Shown: positions 35,335 to 44,739, numbered from the stretch's first letter. The stretch: 64,000 nucleotides of DNA from Neptunicoccus sediminis (GCF_001719615.1 NZ_MDVX01000003.1:124001-188000), one strand, 5' to 3'. Translations and numbers: made by a program. Notes: generated from the letters alone by a model not told the origin.

Positions 35335-36510
35335 ATGGAAAAATTTGATGTTTGTATCGTGGGTGCGGGCGCAGCGGGGCTGATGTGCGCGATTGAATCG
35401 GGGCGCCGCGGGCGGTCTGTGCTTTTGCTGGATCACAGCAAGGCACCGGCAGAAAAGATTCGGATCTCCGGTGGCGGGCGCTGTAATTTCACCAATCTGG
35501 ACATTCGTCCCGAACGGTTTCTGTCCCAAAACCCCCATTTCGCCAAATCCGCGCTAAGCCGCTATACCCAGTTCGATTTCATCGACATGGTGGCCCGCCA
35601 CAACATTCCCTATCACGAGAAAACCCTCGGGCAGTTGTTCTGCGACAGTTCTGCAAAGGACATCATCAACATGCTGCTGGAAGAGGCGCAGGCGGCAGGT
35701 GTAGAGTTACGCCTGAACACCTCGGTTGACACCGTATCGCGCGATGATGGGTTTAGGCTGTCAACCACGGGTGGTCATGTTAAGGCGCAGTCTCTGGTCA
35801 TTGCGACGGGCGGCAAGTCCATTCCCAAGATGGGCGCAACCGGCTGGGGCTATCAGATTGCCCGCCAATTTGACCTGCCACTGGTGGACACGCGTCCCGG
35901 ACTCGTGCCGCTGACCTTTGCCGAACAGGACTTGCAGCAGACAAAGCCGCTGGCCGGAGTCTCGGTGCAAGCGCGGGTGAGCACGCCCCAAATCGGTTTC
36001 GACGAAGGGTTGCTGTTTACCCATCGGGGCTTGTCGGGGCCGTCTATCCTGCAAATATCTTCTTACTGGCGGGAAGGTGATGAAGTTTTTGTCGATCTGG
36101 CCGCTGGCGAGAACACGTTTGACACGCTGCGCACTGCACGGGGTCAAAAGGGGCGCGTGTCCTTGGCCAAGGCGCTGGCGCAGATCGTGCCTGCGCGACT
36201 GGCGGAGCAGATCCTCGGGGATGTGCCGCTGAAAGGCAATCTTGCGGATCAGAGCGATTCCAACCTGCAAACCCTGCACGCGCGGGTGCATCGCTGGGCG
36301 GTGAAACCGGTCGGATCAGAGGGTTATCGCACGGCGGAAGTTACACTTGGCGGGGTGGATACCGCGGCGCTGGACGCAAAAACAATGGCTGTGCGCAAAC
36401 TTCCAAACCTGTTTTTCATCGGAGAAGTCGTCGATGTGACCGGCTGGCTTGGCGGCTATAACTTTCAGTGGGCCTGGTCGTCCGGCTGGGCAGCAGGGCA
36501 GGTGGCCTAG
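35335..36510 (+). CDS. HI0933/YhiN-type flavoprotein
   Basis: 391 residues. An N-terminal dinucleotide-binding motif CIVGAGAAGLMCAIESGRRG is followed by the family motif KIRISGGGRCNFTN, and the C-terminal block GEVVDVTGWLGGYNFQWAWSSGWAAG closes the FAD site. Members are soluble NAD(P)/FAD-dependent oxidoreductases of unsettled physiological role. The start is ATG 35335 with AAGG in front; the longer frame runs into the tRNA promoter region. Convergent with the mechanosensitive channel gene, four bases apart. Confidence 0.9.
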   Translation: MEKFDVCIVGAGAAGLMCAIESGRRGRSVLLLDHSKAPAEKIRISGGGRCNFTNLDIRPERFLSQNPHFAKSALSRYTQFDFIDMVARHNIPYHEKTLGQLFCDSSAKDIINMLLEEAQAAGVELRLNTSVDTVSRDDGFRLSTTGGHVKAQSLVIATGGKSIPKMGATGWGYQIARQFDLPLVDTRPGLVPLTFAEQDLQQTKPLAGVSVQARVSTPQIGFDEGLLFTHRGLSGPSILQISSYWREGDEVFVDLAAGENTFDTLRTARGQKGRVSLAKALAQIVPARLAEQILGDVPLKGNLADQSDSNLQTLHARVHRWAVKPVGSEGYRTAEVTLGGVDTAALDAKTMAVRKLPNLFFIGEVVDVTGWLGGYNFQWAWSSGWAAGQVA

Positions 36511-36514
36511 GCCA

Positions 36515-37858
36515 TTATTCTTCGGGAGCCTGCCGTGTTAACAAATCGTTGTCCTGTCGGGCATCCCGCTCTTCGTTCACTATATCCTCGAGCGTCTCAT
36601 CCGCGCTGACATCCTTTAGATCCACCTGTTCCGGTGTCTTGCCCGCCAGCGGTTTGGGTGTGTCGCTGGTCGCGGCGGCAGATGCCGGTTCAGACCTGCC
36701 CGCACTTTGTGACACCAGACGGTAGGTCGGCTCCGGCATTTCAACTCCGGCCTCTTCGAGCGCGGTTTTGATCACCTCGATCGCCTCCCCCCGTGCAAGC
36801 ACGAGAGAGCTGTCCTGCTGGTTCACCCATCCCGCACAGCGCAGGGTGATCGTGCTGTCGCCCAACCCCTCGACCCAAACGCCGGGCGCTGGGGCGTCGA
36901 TCACAAACGGCAGGTTTTTCAGCGCGGTCAGGGCGATTTGGCGGGCTTGCGTCAGGTTTGTGTCTCCGGCCACGCCGAAATCTATCGTGAAGCGGCGTTC
37001 GGCATTACGGGAGTAATTGACGATCCGGCTTTTGAAAACGGTGGAATTGGGGATGCGTATGTGGTTGCCGTCAAAGGATAAAAGGATCGTGGCGCGGCTG
37101 GTTAAACGGATCACCATGCCCTCATCGCCATTAATCTCGATACTGTCGTTGGGGCGGAAGGGCTGGCGGATCGACAACATGACAGAGGCGATGAAGTTCT
37201 CCACCGTATCGCGTACCGCGAAACCGATTGCCAGACCGATAATCCCCGCCGCGCCAAGGATGGTGGACAGCAGGGCAGTGGCGCTGAGAATATCCAGCGC
37301 CACCACAAGCGCGGCGATCCCGAAGACCAACCGGATGATCTGGCGGTAAATATCCGCAATGAACATATTCGGCGCCAGTCGATCCCACGGCTGTTTCATC
37401 CGCGCAAGCAGAATGCCGATCACAGCCACGATCAGAAACGCCGCCAGCGCCACCAGCATCAGCGGCAGATAGGCAACGACACGGTGCATCCTGTCGCTGA
37501 ACCGCTCCATCAATGGATCGAGCCGCTCTGCAAGGTCGGTGCTTTCGATCACGCGATTCTCAACGGCGACGACGCCTTCGATGCGGTTTACCAATTCTCC
37601 CAGACGGGTGACAGAGGCCCCGTCAAGGGTTGTGCCGCGCAAGGACACGATGCCGTTGCTGACGCTGACCGTCACGTTGGAATAATTCTCCAGTTCTTCC
37701 AGAATATCGCGGATTCGGCTGGCGATGGCGGCATCGGTTGCAGCATTGTCTTCGACGGCAATAGTGCCGGTGGGTTGCTCGGTCTCGGCGGTCTGGGCGC
37801 TGGCAGGCAGGGTGCCACACAAAAGCAGGAACAACGGCAGCAATAAAAATAGGCGCAT
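36515..37858 (-). CDS. MscS family channel with N-terminal BON domain
   Basis: 447 residues. A signal peptide (LFLLLPLFLLLCGTLPASAQ) is followed by a BON-like periplasmic domain (~40-105: DILEELENYSNVTVSVSNGIVSLRGTT...VEGVVAVENRV). The MscS core begins with membrane helices from ~125 and includes the pore helix-like stretch LSTILGAAGIIGLAIGFAVRDTVENFIASVMLS and the beta domain FRPNDSIEINGDEGMV. The acidic, Pro-rich tail is not conserved. BON fused to MscS suggests anchoring to the envelope. Start at ATG 37858 rather than a TTG at 37918. Confidence 0.9.
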   Translation of the reverse strand: MRLFLLLPLFLLLCGTLPASAQTAETEQPTGTIAVEDNAATDAAIASRIRDILEELENYSNVTVSVSNGIVSLRGTTLDGASVTRLGELVNRIEGVVAVENRVIESTDLAERLDPLMERFSDRMHRVVAYLPLMLVALAAFLIVAVIGILLARMKQPWDRLAPNMFIADIYRQIIRLVFGIAALVVALDILSATALLSTILGAAGIIGLAIGFAVRDTVENFIASVMLSIRQPFRPNDSIEINGDEGMVIRLTSRATILLSFDGNHIRIPNSTVFKSRIVNYSRNAERRFTIDFGVAGDTNLTQARQIALTALKNLPFVIDAPAPGVWVEGLGDSTITLRCAGWVNQQDSSLVLARGEAIEVIKTALEEAGVEMPEPTYRLVSQSAGRSEPASAAATSDTPKPLAGKTPEQVDLKDVSADETLEDIVNEERDARQDNDLLTRQAPEE

Positions 37859-37930
37859 CAGATGTCTCTTGAATGAAAAGCGTTGCGTAAAACCTTGCAC
37901 AGTTTGAAGAAAAGTCAAACCGCCGCCCCA

Positions 37931-37960
37931 TAAAAAAGGCCGCCAAAGGGTTGGCGGCCT
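37931..37960 (-). terminator. Rho-independent terminator of the capsule-precursor operon
   Basis: A perfect 10-base-pair stem AGGCCGCCAA / TTGGCGGCCT with a 4-base loop, followed by TTTTTTA in the minus direction, 31 bases after the phosphomannomutase stop. Confidence 0.92.
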
Positions 37961-37990
37961 GTTGTGGTTCAGCTTGATCCGGCTGCGGGA

Positions 37991-39487
37991 TCAGATGGTT
38001 TGGTCGTAGTCGCCAACAGCCGGTTCGGTGCGGATCACCGCGTCCAGATCGGCAAAGATCGCACGCATTTCCGCGTCGCTTTCGGGGCTTTCGCAAACAA
38101 CCACCAGATTTGGCGTGTTGGACGAAGCCCGCACCAGACCCCAAGCGCCGTTGTCCAGCATCACGCGGGCACCGTTCACGGTCACAACATTGGTGATTTT
38201 GCGTCCGCCAAGGCTGCCGCCTTCGTCAGACATTGCGACCAGTTTTTGCACCAGACGGTCCAGAACATCGTATTTTTCCGTGTCGGAACAATAAGGCGAC
38301 ATGGTGGGTGTGGCATAGGTCACGGGCAGGGCGCGGCGCAGGTCGGCCATAGACATATCGGGGTTGCGGTCCAGCAGTTTGCACATTTCCACTGCCACAC
38401 GCATGCCGCAATCATAGCCCCGGCCAATAGGCTCTGCGAGGAAGTAATGGCCGGATTTTTCAAAACCCGCCAGTGCGCCAAGCTCTTTAACCCGTCGTTT
38501 CATGTGGCTGTGGCCGGTTTTCCAGTAATCTGCCTTTACGCCGTGCTTTTTCAGTTCCGGATCGCTGGCGAACAGGCCGGTGGATTTCACATCTGCCACA
38601 AAGGTCGAACCGGGGTAGAGCTTGGACAGGTCGCGGGCCATGATAACGCCCACTTTATCGGCAAAGATTTCCTCGCCCTCATTGTCCACAACACCGCAGC
38701 GGTCGCCGTCTCCGTCAAAGCCGAGTGCGAGATCCGCGCCGCTTTCCTTCACCGATGCGGCCATGTCGTGCAGCATCTCCATCGCTTCGGGGTTGGGGTT
38801 GTAATGGGGGAAGTTATAGTCAAGCGCATTGTGCGAGGGGACCACTTCGACGCCAATCCGCTCCAGAATCATCGGGGCAAAGGCGCTGGCGGTGCCATTG
38901 CCGGTGGCGCAGACGACTCGCAATTTGCGGGTCATTTTGAAATCGCCGCACAGATCGTCGATATAGGCTTCGCGCACGCCGTCCACAAACTCATAAGAAC
39001 CGCCTTCGCGGGCCACCTGTTCGCCGTTGAGGACGATTTCACGCAGGCGACCCATTTCGTCAGGACCATGGGTCAGCGGGCGCTGAAAGCCCATCTTCAC
39101 GCCGGTCCAGCCGTTGGGGTTGTGGCTCGCCGTGACCATGGCCACAGCGGGTGCGTCCAGATGGAACTGGCTGAAATAGGCCATTGGGGACAGGGCAGGG
39201 CCGATGTCGCGCACGCGGATACCAGCGCGCATCAGGCCCAGCATCAGCGCGTTTTTGATGGTCAGGGAATAGTCGCGGTAGTCATTGCCCACGGCGATAA
39301 CAGGCTCGATCCCGGCCTCGTGCATCTGGGTGCCAAGCCCCATGCCAAGCGCTGTGATGCCGGGCAGGTTGATGTCGTCGGGATATTTCCAGCGGGCGTC
39401 ATATTCGCGAAAACCCGTTGGGGTGATCATCGGGTCGCGCAGGAATTCCCACGTGTTCTGGGCCACTGTTGCCGCAGGTTTCGTCAT
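37991..39487 (-). CDS. Phosphomannomutase/phosphoglucomutase
   Basis: 498-residue alpha-D-phosphohexomutase (AlgC/ManB type) interconverting hexose 6- and 1-phosphates, feeding nucleotide-sugar synthesis. The catalytic phosphoserine motif TASHNPNGWTG, the metal loop DGDGDRCG and the sugar-binding region EKSGHYF are all present. It is the last gene of the operon that includes kdsA and capsule-export genes, consistent with supply of capsule or lipopolysaccharide sugars. Confidence 0.93.
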   Translation of the reverse strand: MTKPAATVAQNTWEFLRDPMITPTGFREYDARWKYPDDINLPGITALGMGLGTQMHEAGIEPVIAVGNDYRDYSLTIKNALMLGLMRAGIRVRDIGPALSPMAYFSQFHLDAPAVAMVTASHNPNGWTGVKMGFQRPLTHGPDEMGRLREIVLNGEQVAREGGSYEFVDGVREAYIDDLCGDFKMTRKLRVVCATGNGTASAFAPMILERIGVEVVPSHNALDYNFPHYNPNPEAMEMLHDMAASVKESGADLALGFDGDGDRCGVVDNEGEEIFADKVGVIMARDLSKLYPGSTFVADVKSTGLFASDPELKKHGVKADYWKTGHSHMKRRVKELGALAGFEKSGHYFLAEPIGRGYDCGMRVAVEMCKLLDRNPDMSMADLRRALPVTYATPTMSPYCSDTEKYDVLDRLVQKLVAMSDEGGSLGGRKITNVVTVNGARVMLDNGAWGLVRASSNTPNLVVVCESPESDAEMRAIFADLDAVIRTEPAVGDYDQTI

Positions 39488-39514
39488 GGAAAAGGCTCCA
39501 ATATTAGGGTTTGG

Positions 39515-40348
39515 TTAAAGTCGGAAGGGATCGGATTTTGCCAGCCGGTCAAAAGCCATCAGGCTTTCGAGCAAGGCCCGCATCCGGTTGAGCGGAATCA
39601 TATTCGGCCCGTCAGAGGGCGCGTTGTCCGGGTCTTCATGGGTTTCGATGAACACGCCGGCAATTCCCGTGCTTACGGCGCAGCGGGCCATAAGCGGCGC
39701 AAATTCGCGCTGCCCGCCGCTGGAACCGCCCTGACCACCAGGCTGTTGCACGGAATGGGTTGCATCCATGATGACAGGATGGCCTGTGGCAGCCATCTGG
39801 GGCAGGCCGCGCATATCCGCAACAAGGGTGTTATAGCCAAAAGAGGTGCCCCGTTCGCAGGCCATCACCCGCTGGTTGCCGGTGCTGGTCACTTTTTCGA
39901 GCACATTGGGCATTTCCCAAGGGCTTAGGAACTGGCCCTTTTTCACGTTGATCGCAGCACCCGTATTGCCTGCGGCCAGCAGCAGATCGGTCTGGCGGCA
40001 CAAAAAGGCAGGGATTTGCAGCACATCCACAACTTCGGCCACGGGGGCGCATTGGTCGGGCAGGTGCACATCGGTGATCACAGGGCAGCCGAGTTTGGAT
40101 TTCACATCGGCCATCACTTGCAAACCGGCGTCAATCCCAAGCCCGCGTTTCCCGCTAAGCGAGGTGCGATTGGCTTTGTCAAAAGAGCCCTTGAATATGA
40201 AACCCGCCCCAACAGCGGCACAGGCATCGGCCATTTCTGTAGCGATCATCAGCGCGTGTTCGCTGCTTTCAAGCTGGCAGGGGCCCGCGATCACCACCAA
40301 TGGCCGGTCGTTGCCAACGGTGACATTTCCGATGTCGAAACTTTGCAT
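39515..40348 (-). CDS. kdsA: 3-deoxy-8-phosphooctulonate synthase
   Basis: 277 residues; condenses phosphoenolpyruvate with arabinose 5-phosphate to KDO-8-phosphate for lipopolysaccharide and, often, capsule linkers. Motifs: IAGPCQLES, FKGSFDKANRTS, TDVHLPDQC, LCRQTDLLLAAG and DATHSVQQPGGQGGSSGGQREF. The ATG directly follows the TAA of the KpsE-like gene (no gap), so expression is coupled to capsule export. This may be a second, capsule-linked copy rather than the housekeeping one. Confidence 0.96.
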   Translation of the reverse strand: MQSFDIGNVTVGNDRPLVVIAGPCQLESSEHALMIATEMADACAAVGAGFIFKGSFDKANRTSLSGKRGLGIDAGLQVMADVKSKLGCPVITDVHLPDQCAPVAEVVDVLQIPAFLCRQTDLLLAAGNTGAAINVKKGQFLSPWEMPNVLEKVTSTGNQRVMACERGTSFGYNTLVADMRGLPQMAATGHPVIMDATHSVQQPGGQGGSSGGQREFAPLMARCAVSTGIAGVFIETHEDPDNAPSDGPNMIPLNRMRALLESLMAFDRLAKSDPFRL

Positions 40349-42016
40349 TTATGTCGTTACCTGTTCTCTCAGGATGCTGACAGTGAGGGACAGCATCAGA
40401 TAAATTCCGGCAAACACGATGAGAGCCAGAAGGGTGTTTTCAAAAGCGCGGGGGTAGGTGGCCTTATCCGGTGTCACCGGCGATACCCCCCGCGAGATGT
40501 AGCGGGTCTGGCGGCTTGCCTCAACCCGTGCGCTTTCAAGATTTTGCAGCGCAGCGGCCACCAGTTGCTGGCGCACGACCAGTTTGCTTTGGGCTTTGTT
40601 CAGCTCTGCGTTGATGTTCACGAGAGAGTCGTTACTGCCGACCCCCTGAGAGACTTCGTTGCGCTTTTCATCCACTTTGCCCTGCAAAAGCGTGATTTCA
40701 TCCTCAAGAACGCGCACTTTTGTGACATTCGGGCGGGTGTTTGCCCGAAGGCGGGCCAGTTCAAGCTGTTTGGCGGTTAACTGGCTTTCCAGCTCTCCGA
40801 TCTGGCCCATGATCAGGGCGTTTTCCCCGGCGGTATCAAGGGTTGCGGTCTGGCGTTGCAGGCGGGCAACCTCGTCATAGGCTTCTTCCATTTTGGCTTC
40901 GGCCTCTTCATAGATTTCCCGCGCTCCGGTCATCTGGTCGCCGCGCAATCGGGCGGTCAATTGGTCTACCTGTTCCTCGGCATAGCCGATCAGCGCCTGA
41001 GAAATGGCTTTGGAAGCTTCCGGTGACGGGGCGATGACCTCCATCTTGATGACGCCTTCAGTGGGATCAAAGCCGATAATCACACGCTTTTTATAGACCT
41101 TATAGGCGTCTTCATTGGTGGCATCCGCCTCAAGACGTTGCAGCACATCAATGCTTTCATCCTGAAACAACTGGCGGAACCCCGGATCCTCATCAAGGCG
41201 CAGCATCGCATCCCGAGAGGTCAGATAGCCCTGCACGGTAATACTATCCGTCACTGTTTCCAGCGGAGAGCCTGAGAACAGACCGGAGGCCCCAGTCGCA
41301 CCGGGGGCATCCGCGCTCTGGATGACAAATTCGGTGTAGGTGGCATACATCGGTGTTGCCACTTTATAAAAATAGTATCCCGCCAGCAGGGTGGGCAGAA
41401 AGACATAACAGGCGAGTTTGATAAACAGGATGCCAAGCCGCTTGCGACGGCGCTTTACCAGATCCCGCTGGATCTTGCGCACTTCCTGCTCGCGGCTGTC
41501 ATCGTCTATCACTTGGGGTTTGTGATCCGAAATGGCTGATTTGCGCACCGTTGCTGGCAGCGCGACACCGGGTCCGGGCTCATCCGCGCCGTCAACCGGA
41601 GTAAGCACGCTTGCCATGTCCTGACGGCCGAAGGGGTCAATTCCCTGACGGCGCAACAGGCGCACGGCATCCAGATCGGATGTGGGGGACAGGTTGTGCC
41701 GTTGCGCCAGCCGCCGTGCAATCCGCAACTGGCGTCCTGTCAGGTTTTCTTTCTTGATCTGTTCGATTTCTTCACGGGCCGAAAGCTCCCGCGCGCTGGC
41801 AGGATGGGCTACCTGCTGGCTGACCTGCCGGTCATTATCGGCGTCATCGGATGACGATTGGTGCCGCTCCACTTCGACCTGACGCTGGTGGCGCATCTGG
41901 ACCTGCTGCTGTGGCGCAGTGCTATCCGTTCCGTCGCCGGCAGTGTTCGCAGGATCACCACCGTCCGGCTGACCGCCGCCGCGCAAAATCCGAAAGTTCT
42001 TTGGGCTATTGGGCAT
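40349..42016 (-). CDS. KpsE-like capsule export inner-membrane protein
   Basis: 555 residues. A long polar N-terminal region (~170 residues, rich in Gln, Arg and Asp) precedes the first membrane helix (LACYVFLPTLLAGYYFYKVA). A large periplasmic part with coiled coil follows (~350-480: EIYEEAEAKMEEAYDEVARLQRQT, ELESQLTAKQLELARLRA), then a C-terminal membrane helix (LLALIVFAGIYLMLSLTV). This is the KpsE/Wzz-like topology for group 2 capsule export. ATG 42016 is chosen (AGGTTTAC upstream); it overlaps the ATPase gene by 11 bases. Confidence 0.85.
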   Translation of the reverse strand: MPNSPKNFRILRGGGQPDGGDPANTAGDGTDSTAPQQQVQMRHQRQVEVERHQSSSDDADNDRQVSQQVAHPASARELSAREEIEQIKKENLTGRQLRIARRLAQRHNLSPTSDLDAVRLLRRQGIDPFGRQDMASVLTPVDGADEPGPGVALPATVRKSAISDHKPQVIDDDSREQEVRKIQRDLVKRRRKRLGILFIKLACYVFLPTLLAGYYFYKVATPMYATYTEFVIQSADAPGATGASGLFSGSPLETVTDSITVQGYLTSRDAMLRLDEDPGFRQLFQDESIDVLQRLEADATNEDAYKVYKKRVIIGFDPTEGVIKMEVIAPSPEASKAISQALIGYAEEQVDQLTARLRGDQMTGAREIYEEAEAKMEEAYDEVARLQRQTATLDTAGENALIMGQIGELESQLTAKQLELARLRANTRPNVTKVRVLEDEITLLQGKVDEKRNEVSQGVGSNDSLVNINAELNKAQSKLVVRQQLVAAALQNLESARVEASRQTRYISRGVSPVTPDKATYPRAFENTLLALIVFAGIYLMLSLTVSILREQVTT

Positions 42017-42659
42017 AGTTGTAAACCTGTTTTGCCTCTTCCAAGGTGTCATACATTGTCAGTCGACCATTGCGCAGGACCGCCGCGCTTTGGCAGAATT
42101 TCTCAAGAATATCGGTTTGGTGCGACACAATCACGACAGTGGCCTTTTGCAAGCGTTCCCGCAGCACCGAACCGGCCTTACGGTTGAACTCTGCATCGGT
42201 GGAAGACGGCATGCCTTCGTCAATCAGGTAAATATCAAATTCCAGCGCCAGCAACAATGCCATCATGAAGCGTGCGCGCATTCCTTTGGAATAGGTGGCG
42301 ATCGGCATCTCGAAATATTCTTCGAGACCACAGATATACCGGCAGAAACTTTCGATGTAATCGGGGTCCAGGCCGTAAAGCCGTGCAATATAACGGGAAT
42401 TTTCCACCGCGTTCAGCTTGGGCAGCACACCCCCCATATAGCCGAGCGGAAAGGAAATCCGCGAGGACCGCAGGATTTCCCCTTCATCGGGTTTCTCAAG
42501 ACCGGACATCATATTGATCAGAGTGGTTTTGCCGGTGCCATTGGGCGCCAGAATACCCACCGAACCGCCCAGATTGATGCGGAACGACGCCTGATCCAGA
42601 ATGACCTTGCGTTGTGTGCCGGTCCAAAAGGACTTGCTGACGTTTCTAAACTCAATCAT
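42006..42659 (-). CDS. KpsT-like polysaccharide export ATPase
   Basis: 217-residue ABC ATP-binding protein. Walker A is APNGTGKTT (38-46, Ala where Gly is usual), signature YSKGMRARF in place of LSGGQ as in KpsT/Wzt proteins, and Walker B FDIYLIDEG. It should energise export of capsular polysaccharide with a KpsM-type permease. No kpsM gene adjoins: the region upstream is intergenic and then the antiporter operon begins on the other strand. First gene of the operon with KpsE-like, kdsA and the mutase. Confidence 0.88.
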   Translation of the reverse strand: MIEFRNVSKSFWTGTQRKVILDQASFRINLGGSVGILAPNGTGKTTLINMMSGLEKPDEGEILRSSRISFPLGYMGGVLPKLNAVENSRYIARLYGLDPDYIESFCRYICGLEEYFEMPIATYSKGMRARFMMALLLALEFDIYLIDEGMPSSTDAEFNRKAGSVLRERLQKATVVIVSHQTDILEKFCQSAAVLRNGRLTMYDTLEEAKQVYNYAQ

Positions 42660-43026
42660 CCGGGGATGTCCCTGGCTACCTCAATCGAACTACGCTTAAC
42701 ACGCTTTGTCGGGCTATTTTATGGCCGGCACTGCAAATGCCCGTTATTTTGTTAAGCCCGTTCGGTGCAATATGCCTGTTAGTACTGTGGGAATGCAATA
42801 ATATATGGTTAATTTCTTGCAAGTAGGCAGCGGAACGTTGCTCAAACAGCGACAGACCGGGGTGCGGGTTCGAGGCGGGGCAGGTGCCAGAGGTTACAAC
42901 CTTAAGGGGTGTGTCCGGTTGCGGGTGCGCTAAAATAGCCTAGCACCCGGTTCCGATTGCGGTTTTCCTAAGGGTTCCCTGTTGATATAACCGCCCGGAC
43001 TTTACTGCCGGAAAGATGGAACACTG
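42660..43026. other. 367-base divergent promoter region
   Basis: Noncoding stretch between the capsule-export operon (minus) and the antiporter operon (plus). It includes an AT-rich patch (42785-42830) that could hold promoters and a hairpin GGGTGC...GCACCC at 42923-42948 upstream of the antiporter start. I saw no ORF or RNA gene. Confidence 0.6.
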
Positions 43027-43506
43027 ATGCGAACAATTTTGTCTGCTTTTGCACTGTTCGGCCTGTGGCTGCTGATGTCGGGGGTCTACAAGCCGCTGGT
43101 CGTCGGGCTGGGCGCCGCATCCGCGATATTCGCTGTGTATATGGTGCGGCGGATGGATCGCGTGGATCAGGATCACCTAAAGATCCCTTTGAATCCGTTC
43201 TATTTTATCACCTATCTGTTCTGGCTGCTGTGGGAGGTCGTGAAATCCAACGTGACCGTCACGAAATTGATTCTCGCCCCGCATCTGAACCTGCGACAGC
43301 ATATCTTTCGCGTGCCAAACACGCAAAAATCCGAACTGGCCGAAGTCATCTTTGCCAATTCGATCACACTGACGCCGGGGACGGTTACGGTTGAAACCGA
43401 AGGCGATGCCTTTTGGGTCCATGCGGTCAGCTTTGATGACAGCGACCACGAGGCGCTGGCGGATATGGACCGGCGGGTCACATCTATTGAAACGGGGGCA
43501 GCATGA
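43027..43506 (+). CDS. mnhE: Mrp-type antiporter subunit E
   Basis: 159 residues: two or three N-terminal membrane helices (ILSAFALFGLWLLMSGVY, LVVGLGAASAIFAVYMV, FYFITYLFWLLWEVVKSN) and a cytoplasmic domain with FANSITLTPGTVTVE, the MrpE hallmark. It assembles with the other subunits in the inner membrane for sodium/proton exchange. It is the first gene of a ten-gene operon with the overlap ATGATG to the next. Confidence 0.92.
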   Translation: MRTILSAFALFGLWLLMSGVYKPLVVGLGAASAIFAVYMVRRMDRVDQDHLKIPLNPFYFITYLFWLLWEVVKSNVTVTKLILAPHLNLRQHIFRVPNTQKSELAEVIFANSITLTPGTVTVETEGDAFWVHAVSFDDSDHEALADMDRRVTSIETGAA

Positions 43507-43799
43507 TGTTTCTGGTGGCAGCCGTTGCGCTGTTTGTCACGATGGTTCTTATTCTCGTGCGGCTTTACGCCGGGCCGATTGTCTATGACAGGGTGCTGGC
43601 GGTGAATTCCTTTGGAACGGCCACGGTGCTGTTTATCGCGGTGCTCGGCTTTTTGACGGGCCGTCCGGATTTCCTCGATATTGCGTTATTGTATGCGCTG
43701 ATCAACTTTGTCGGCACCATCGCTGTGCTCAAGTTTTTCCGCTACCGCGCCCTCGGGGATATTCCGCAAATTCCGGCCCATCCCGGCGAGGAGCGTTGA
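43503..43799 (+). CDS. mnhF: Mrp-type antiporter subunit F
   Basis: 98 residues with three membrane helices and the family motif LYAGPIVYDRVLAVNSFGT and LDIALLYALINFVGTIAVLKFF. It overlaps mnhE by four bases; a second ATG at 43506 is possible. Confidence 0.92.
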   Translation: MMFLVAAVALFVTMVLILVRLYAGPIVYDRVLAVNSFGTATVLFIAVLGFLTGRPDFLDIALLYALINFVGTIAVLKFFRYRALGDIPQIPAHPGEER

Positions 43800-43801
43800 T
43801 T

Positions 43802-44179
43802 ATGGACATACCGGCACTGATTATCGAAGTCCTGTCATGGGTCAGTATTGTCACGGGCAGTTTTCTGATGATTGTCAGCGGCATCGGCCTGCTGCGCTTT
43901 CCCGATTTCTGGTCGCGCACCCATGCCGCTTCGGTCGGGGATAGCGGCGGGATGATCCTGTTGATCCTTGGCATGTGTCTGCAAAGCGGGCTGACGCTGA
44001 TCACGGTGAAACTGATCATAATGGGGATGTTTCTGATCATCACCGGCCCGACCGCCACCCATGCGGTGGCCAATGCGGCGCTGGTGACGGGTTGGCGTCC
44101 GAAAATTGCAGAGGATCTGGAGCCCGAGCAGGGCGTGCCTTATTCCGATCTGCCCGAACCAACGGTGCGTGGCGAATGA
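43802..44179 (+). CDS. mnhG: Mrp-type antiporter subunit G
   Basis: 125 residues with three membrane helices and the MrpG motif GIGLLRFPDFWSRTHAASVGDSGGM. ATG 43802 is used because GAGGAG precedes it at good distance; the longer frame needs a TTG. The stop overlaps the next start (ATGA). Confidence 0.92.
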   Translation: MDIPALIIEVLSWVSIVTGSFLMIVSGIGLLRFPDFWSRTHAASVGDSGGMILLILGMCLQSGLTLITVKLIIMGMFLIITGPTATHAVANAALVTGWRPKIAEDLEPEQGVPYSDLPEPTVRGE

Positions 44180-44739
44180 CCGAGACGATTGTAAACTTTA
44201 TCCTGTTTTCCATGCTGGTGATCACCGCTTTTGCCATCGTGCGGCAGGACCGTCTGTTCACGGTTGTGATGCTGGCGAGCGTGTTCTCCCTGCTGACGGC
44301 CATGCTGTTTGTTGCGCTGGATGCAGTGGACGTAGCCTTTACCGAGGCCGCTGTCGGCGCGGGGATTTCCACCGTTCTGATGCTTGGCACCATTGCGCTG
44401 ACCGCGCGCGGGGCAAAACCGGCGTCGCGGCCCAACACTTTGCCGCTGCTGGTGGTTCTGGTGACAGGGGCGGGGCTGGTGTACGGCACGCTGGATATGC
44501 CGAATTTCGGGGACCCCGAAGCCCCGTCGAACGTGCATCTTGCGCCCCATTATCTGACGAACTCGATCGAGGAAATCGACGTACCCAATGTGGTGACAAG
44601 CATCCTTGCAAGTTATCGGGGCTTTGACACGTTGGGCGAAACGGCTGTGGTCTTTGCGGCGGGTATCGGGGTTCTGATGATCCTGTCGGGGCTGCGTCAC
44701 CGCCGCCGCGAGGACGAAGAAGAGGAAGAAGACGCATGA
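44176..44739 (+). CDS. DUF4040/MbhD-like antiporter subunit
   Basis: 187 residues, about five membrane helices. The N-terminal part (VVMLASVFSLLTAMLFVALDAVDVAFTEAAVGAGISTVLMLGTIALTAR) is the MbhD/DUF4040 unit, which in classic Mrp systems is fused to the C-terminus of MrpA; the later part (IPNVVTSILASYRGFDTLGETAVVFAAGIG) is the MbhE-like unit. Here both form a separate protein. It overlaps mnhG and the next gene by four bases on each side. The tail is acidic (EDEEEEEDA). Confidence 0.88.
   Translation: MTETIVNFILFSMLVITAFAIVRQDRLFTVVMLASVFSLLTAMLFVALDAVDVAFTEAAVGAGISTVLMLGTIALTARGAKPASRPNTLPLLVVLVTGAGLVYGTLDMPNFGDPEAPSNVHLAPHYLTNSIEEIDVPNVVTSILASYRGFDTLGETAVVFAAGIGVLMILSGLRHRRREDEEEEEDA

Noticed and set aside
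37964-39928. 654-residue plus-strand ORF opposite the mutase gene
   Set aside because: It is the complement of clear phosphomannomutase and kdsA coding sequence and has a composition (His, Gly, Val rich) typical of antisense frames.
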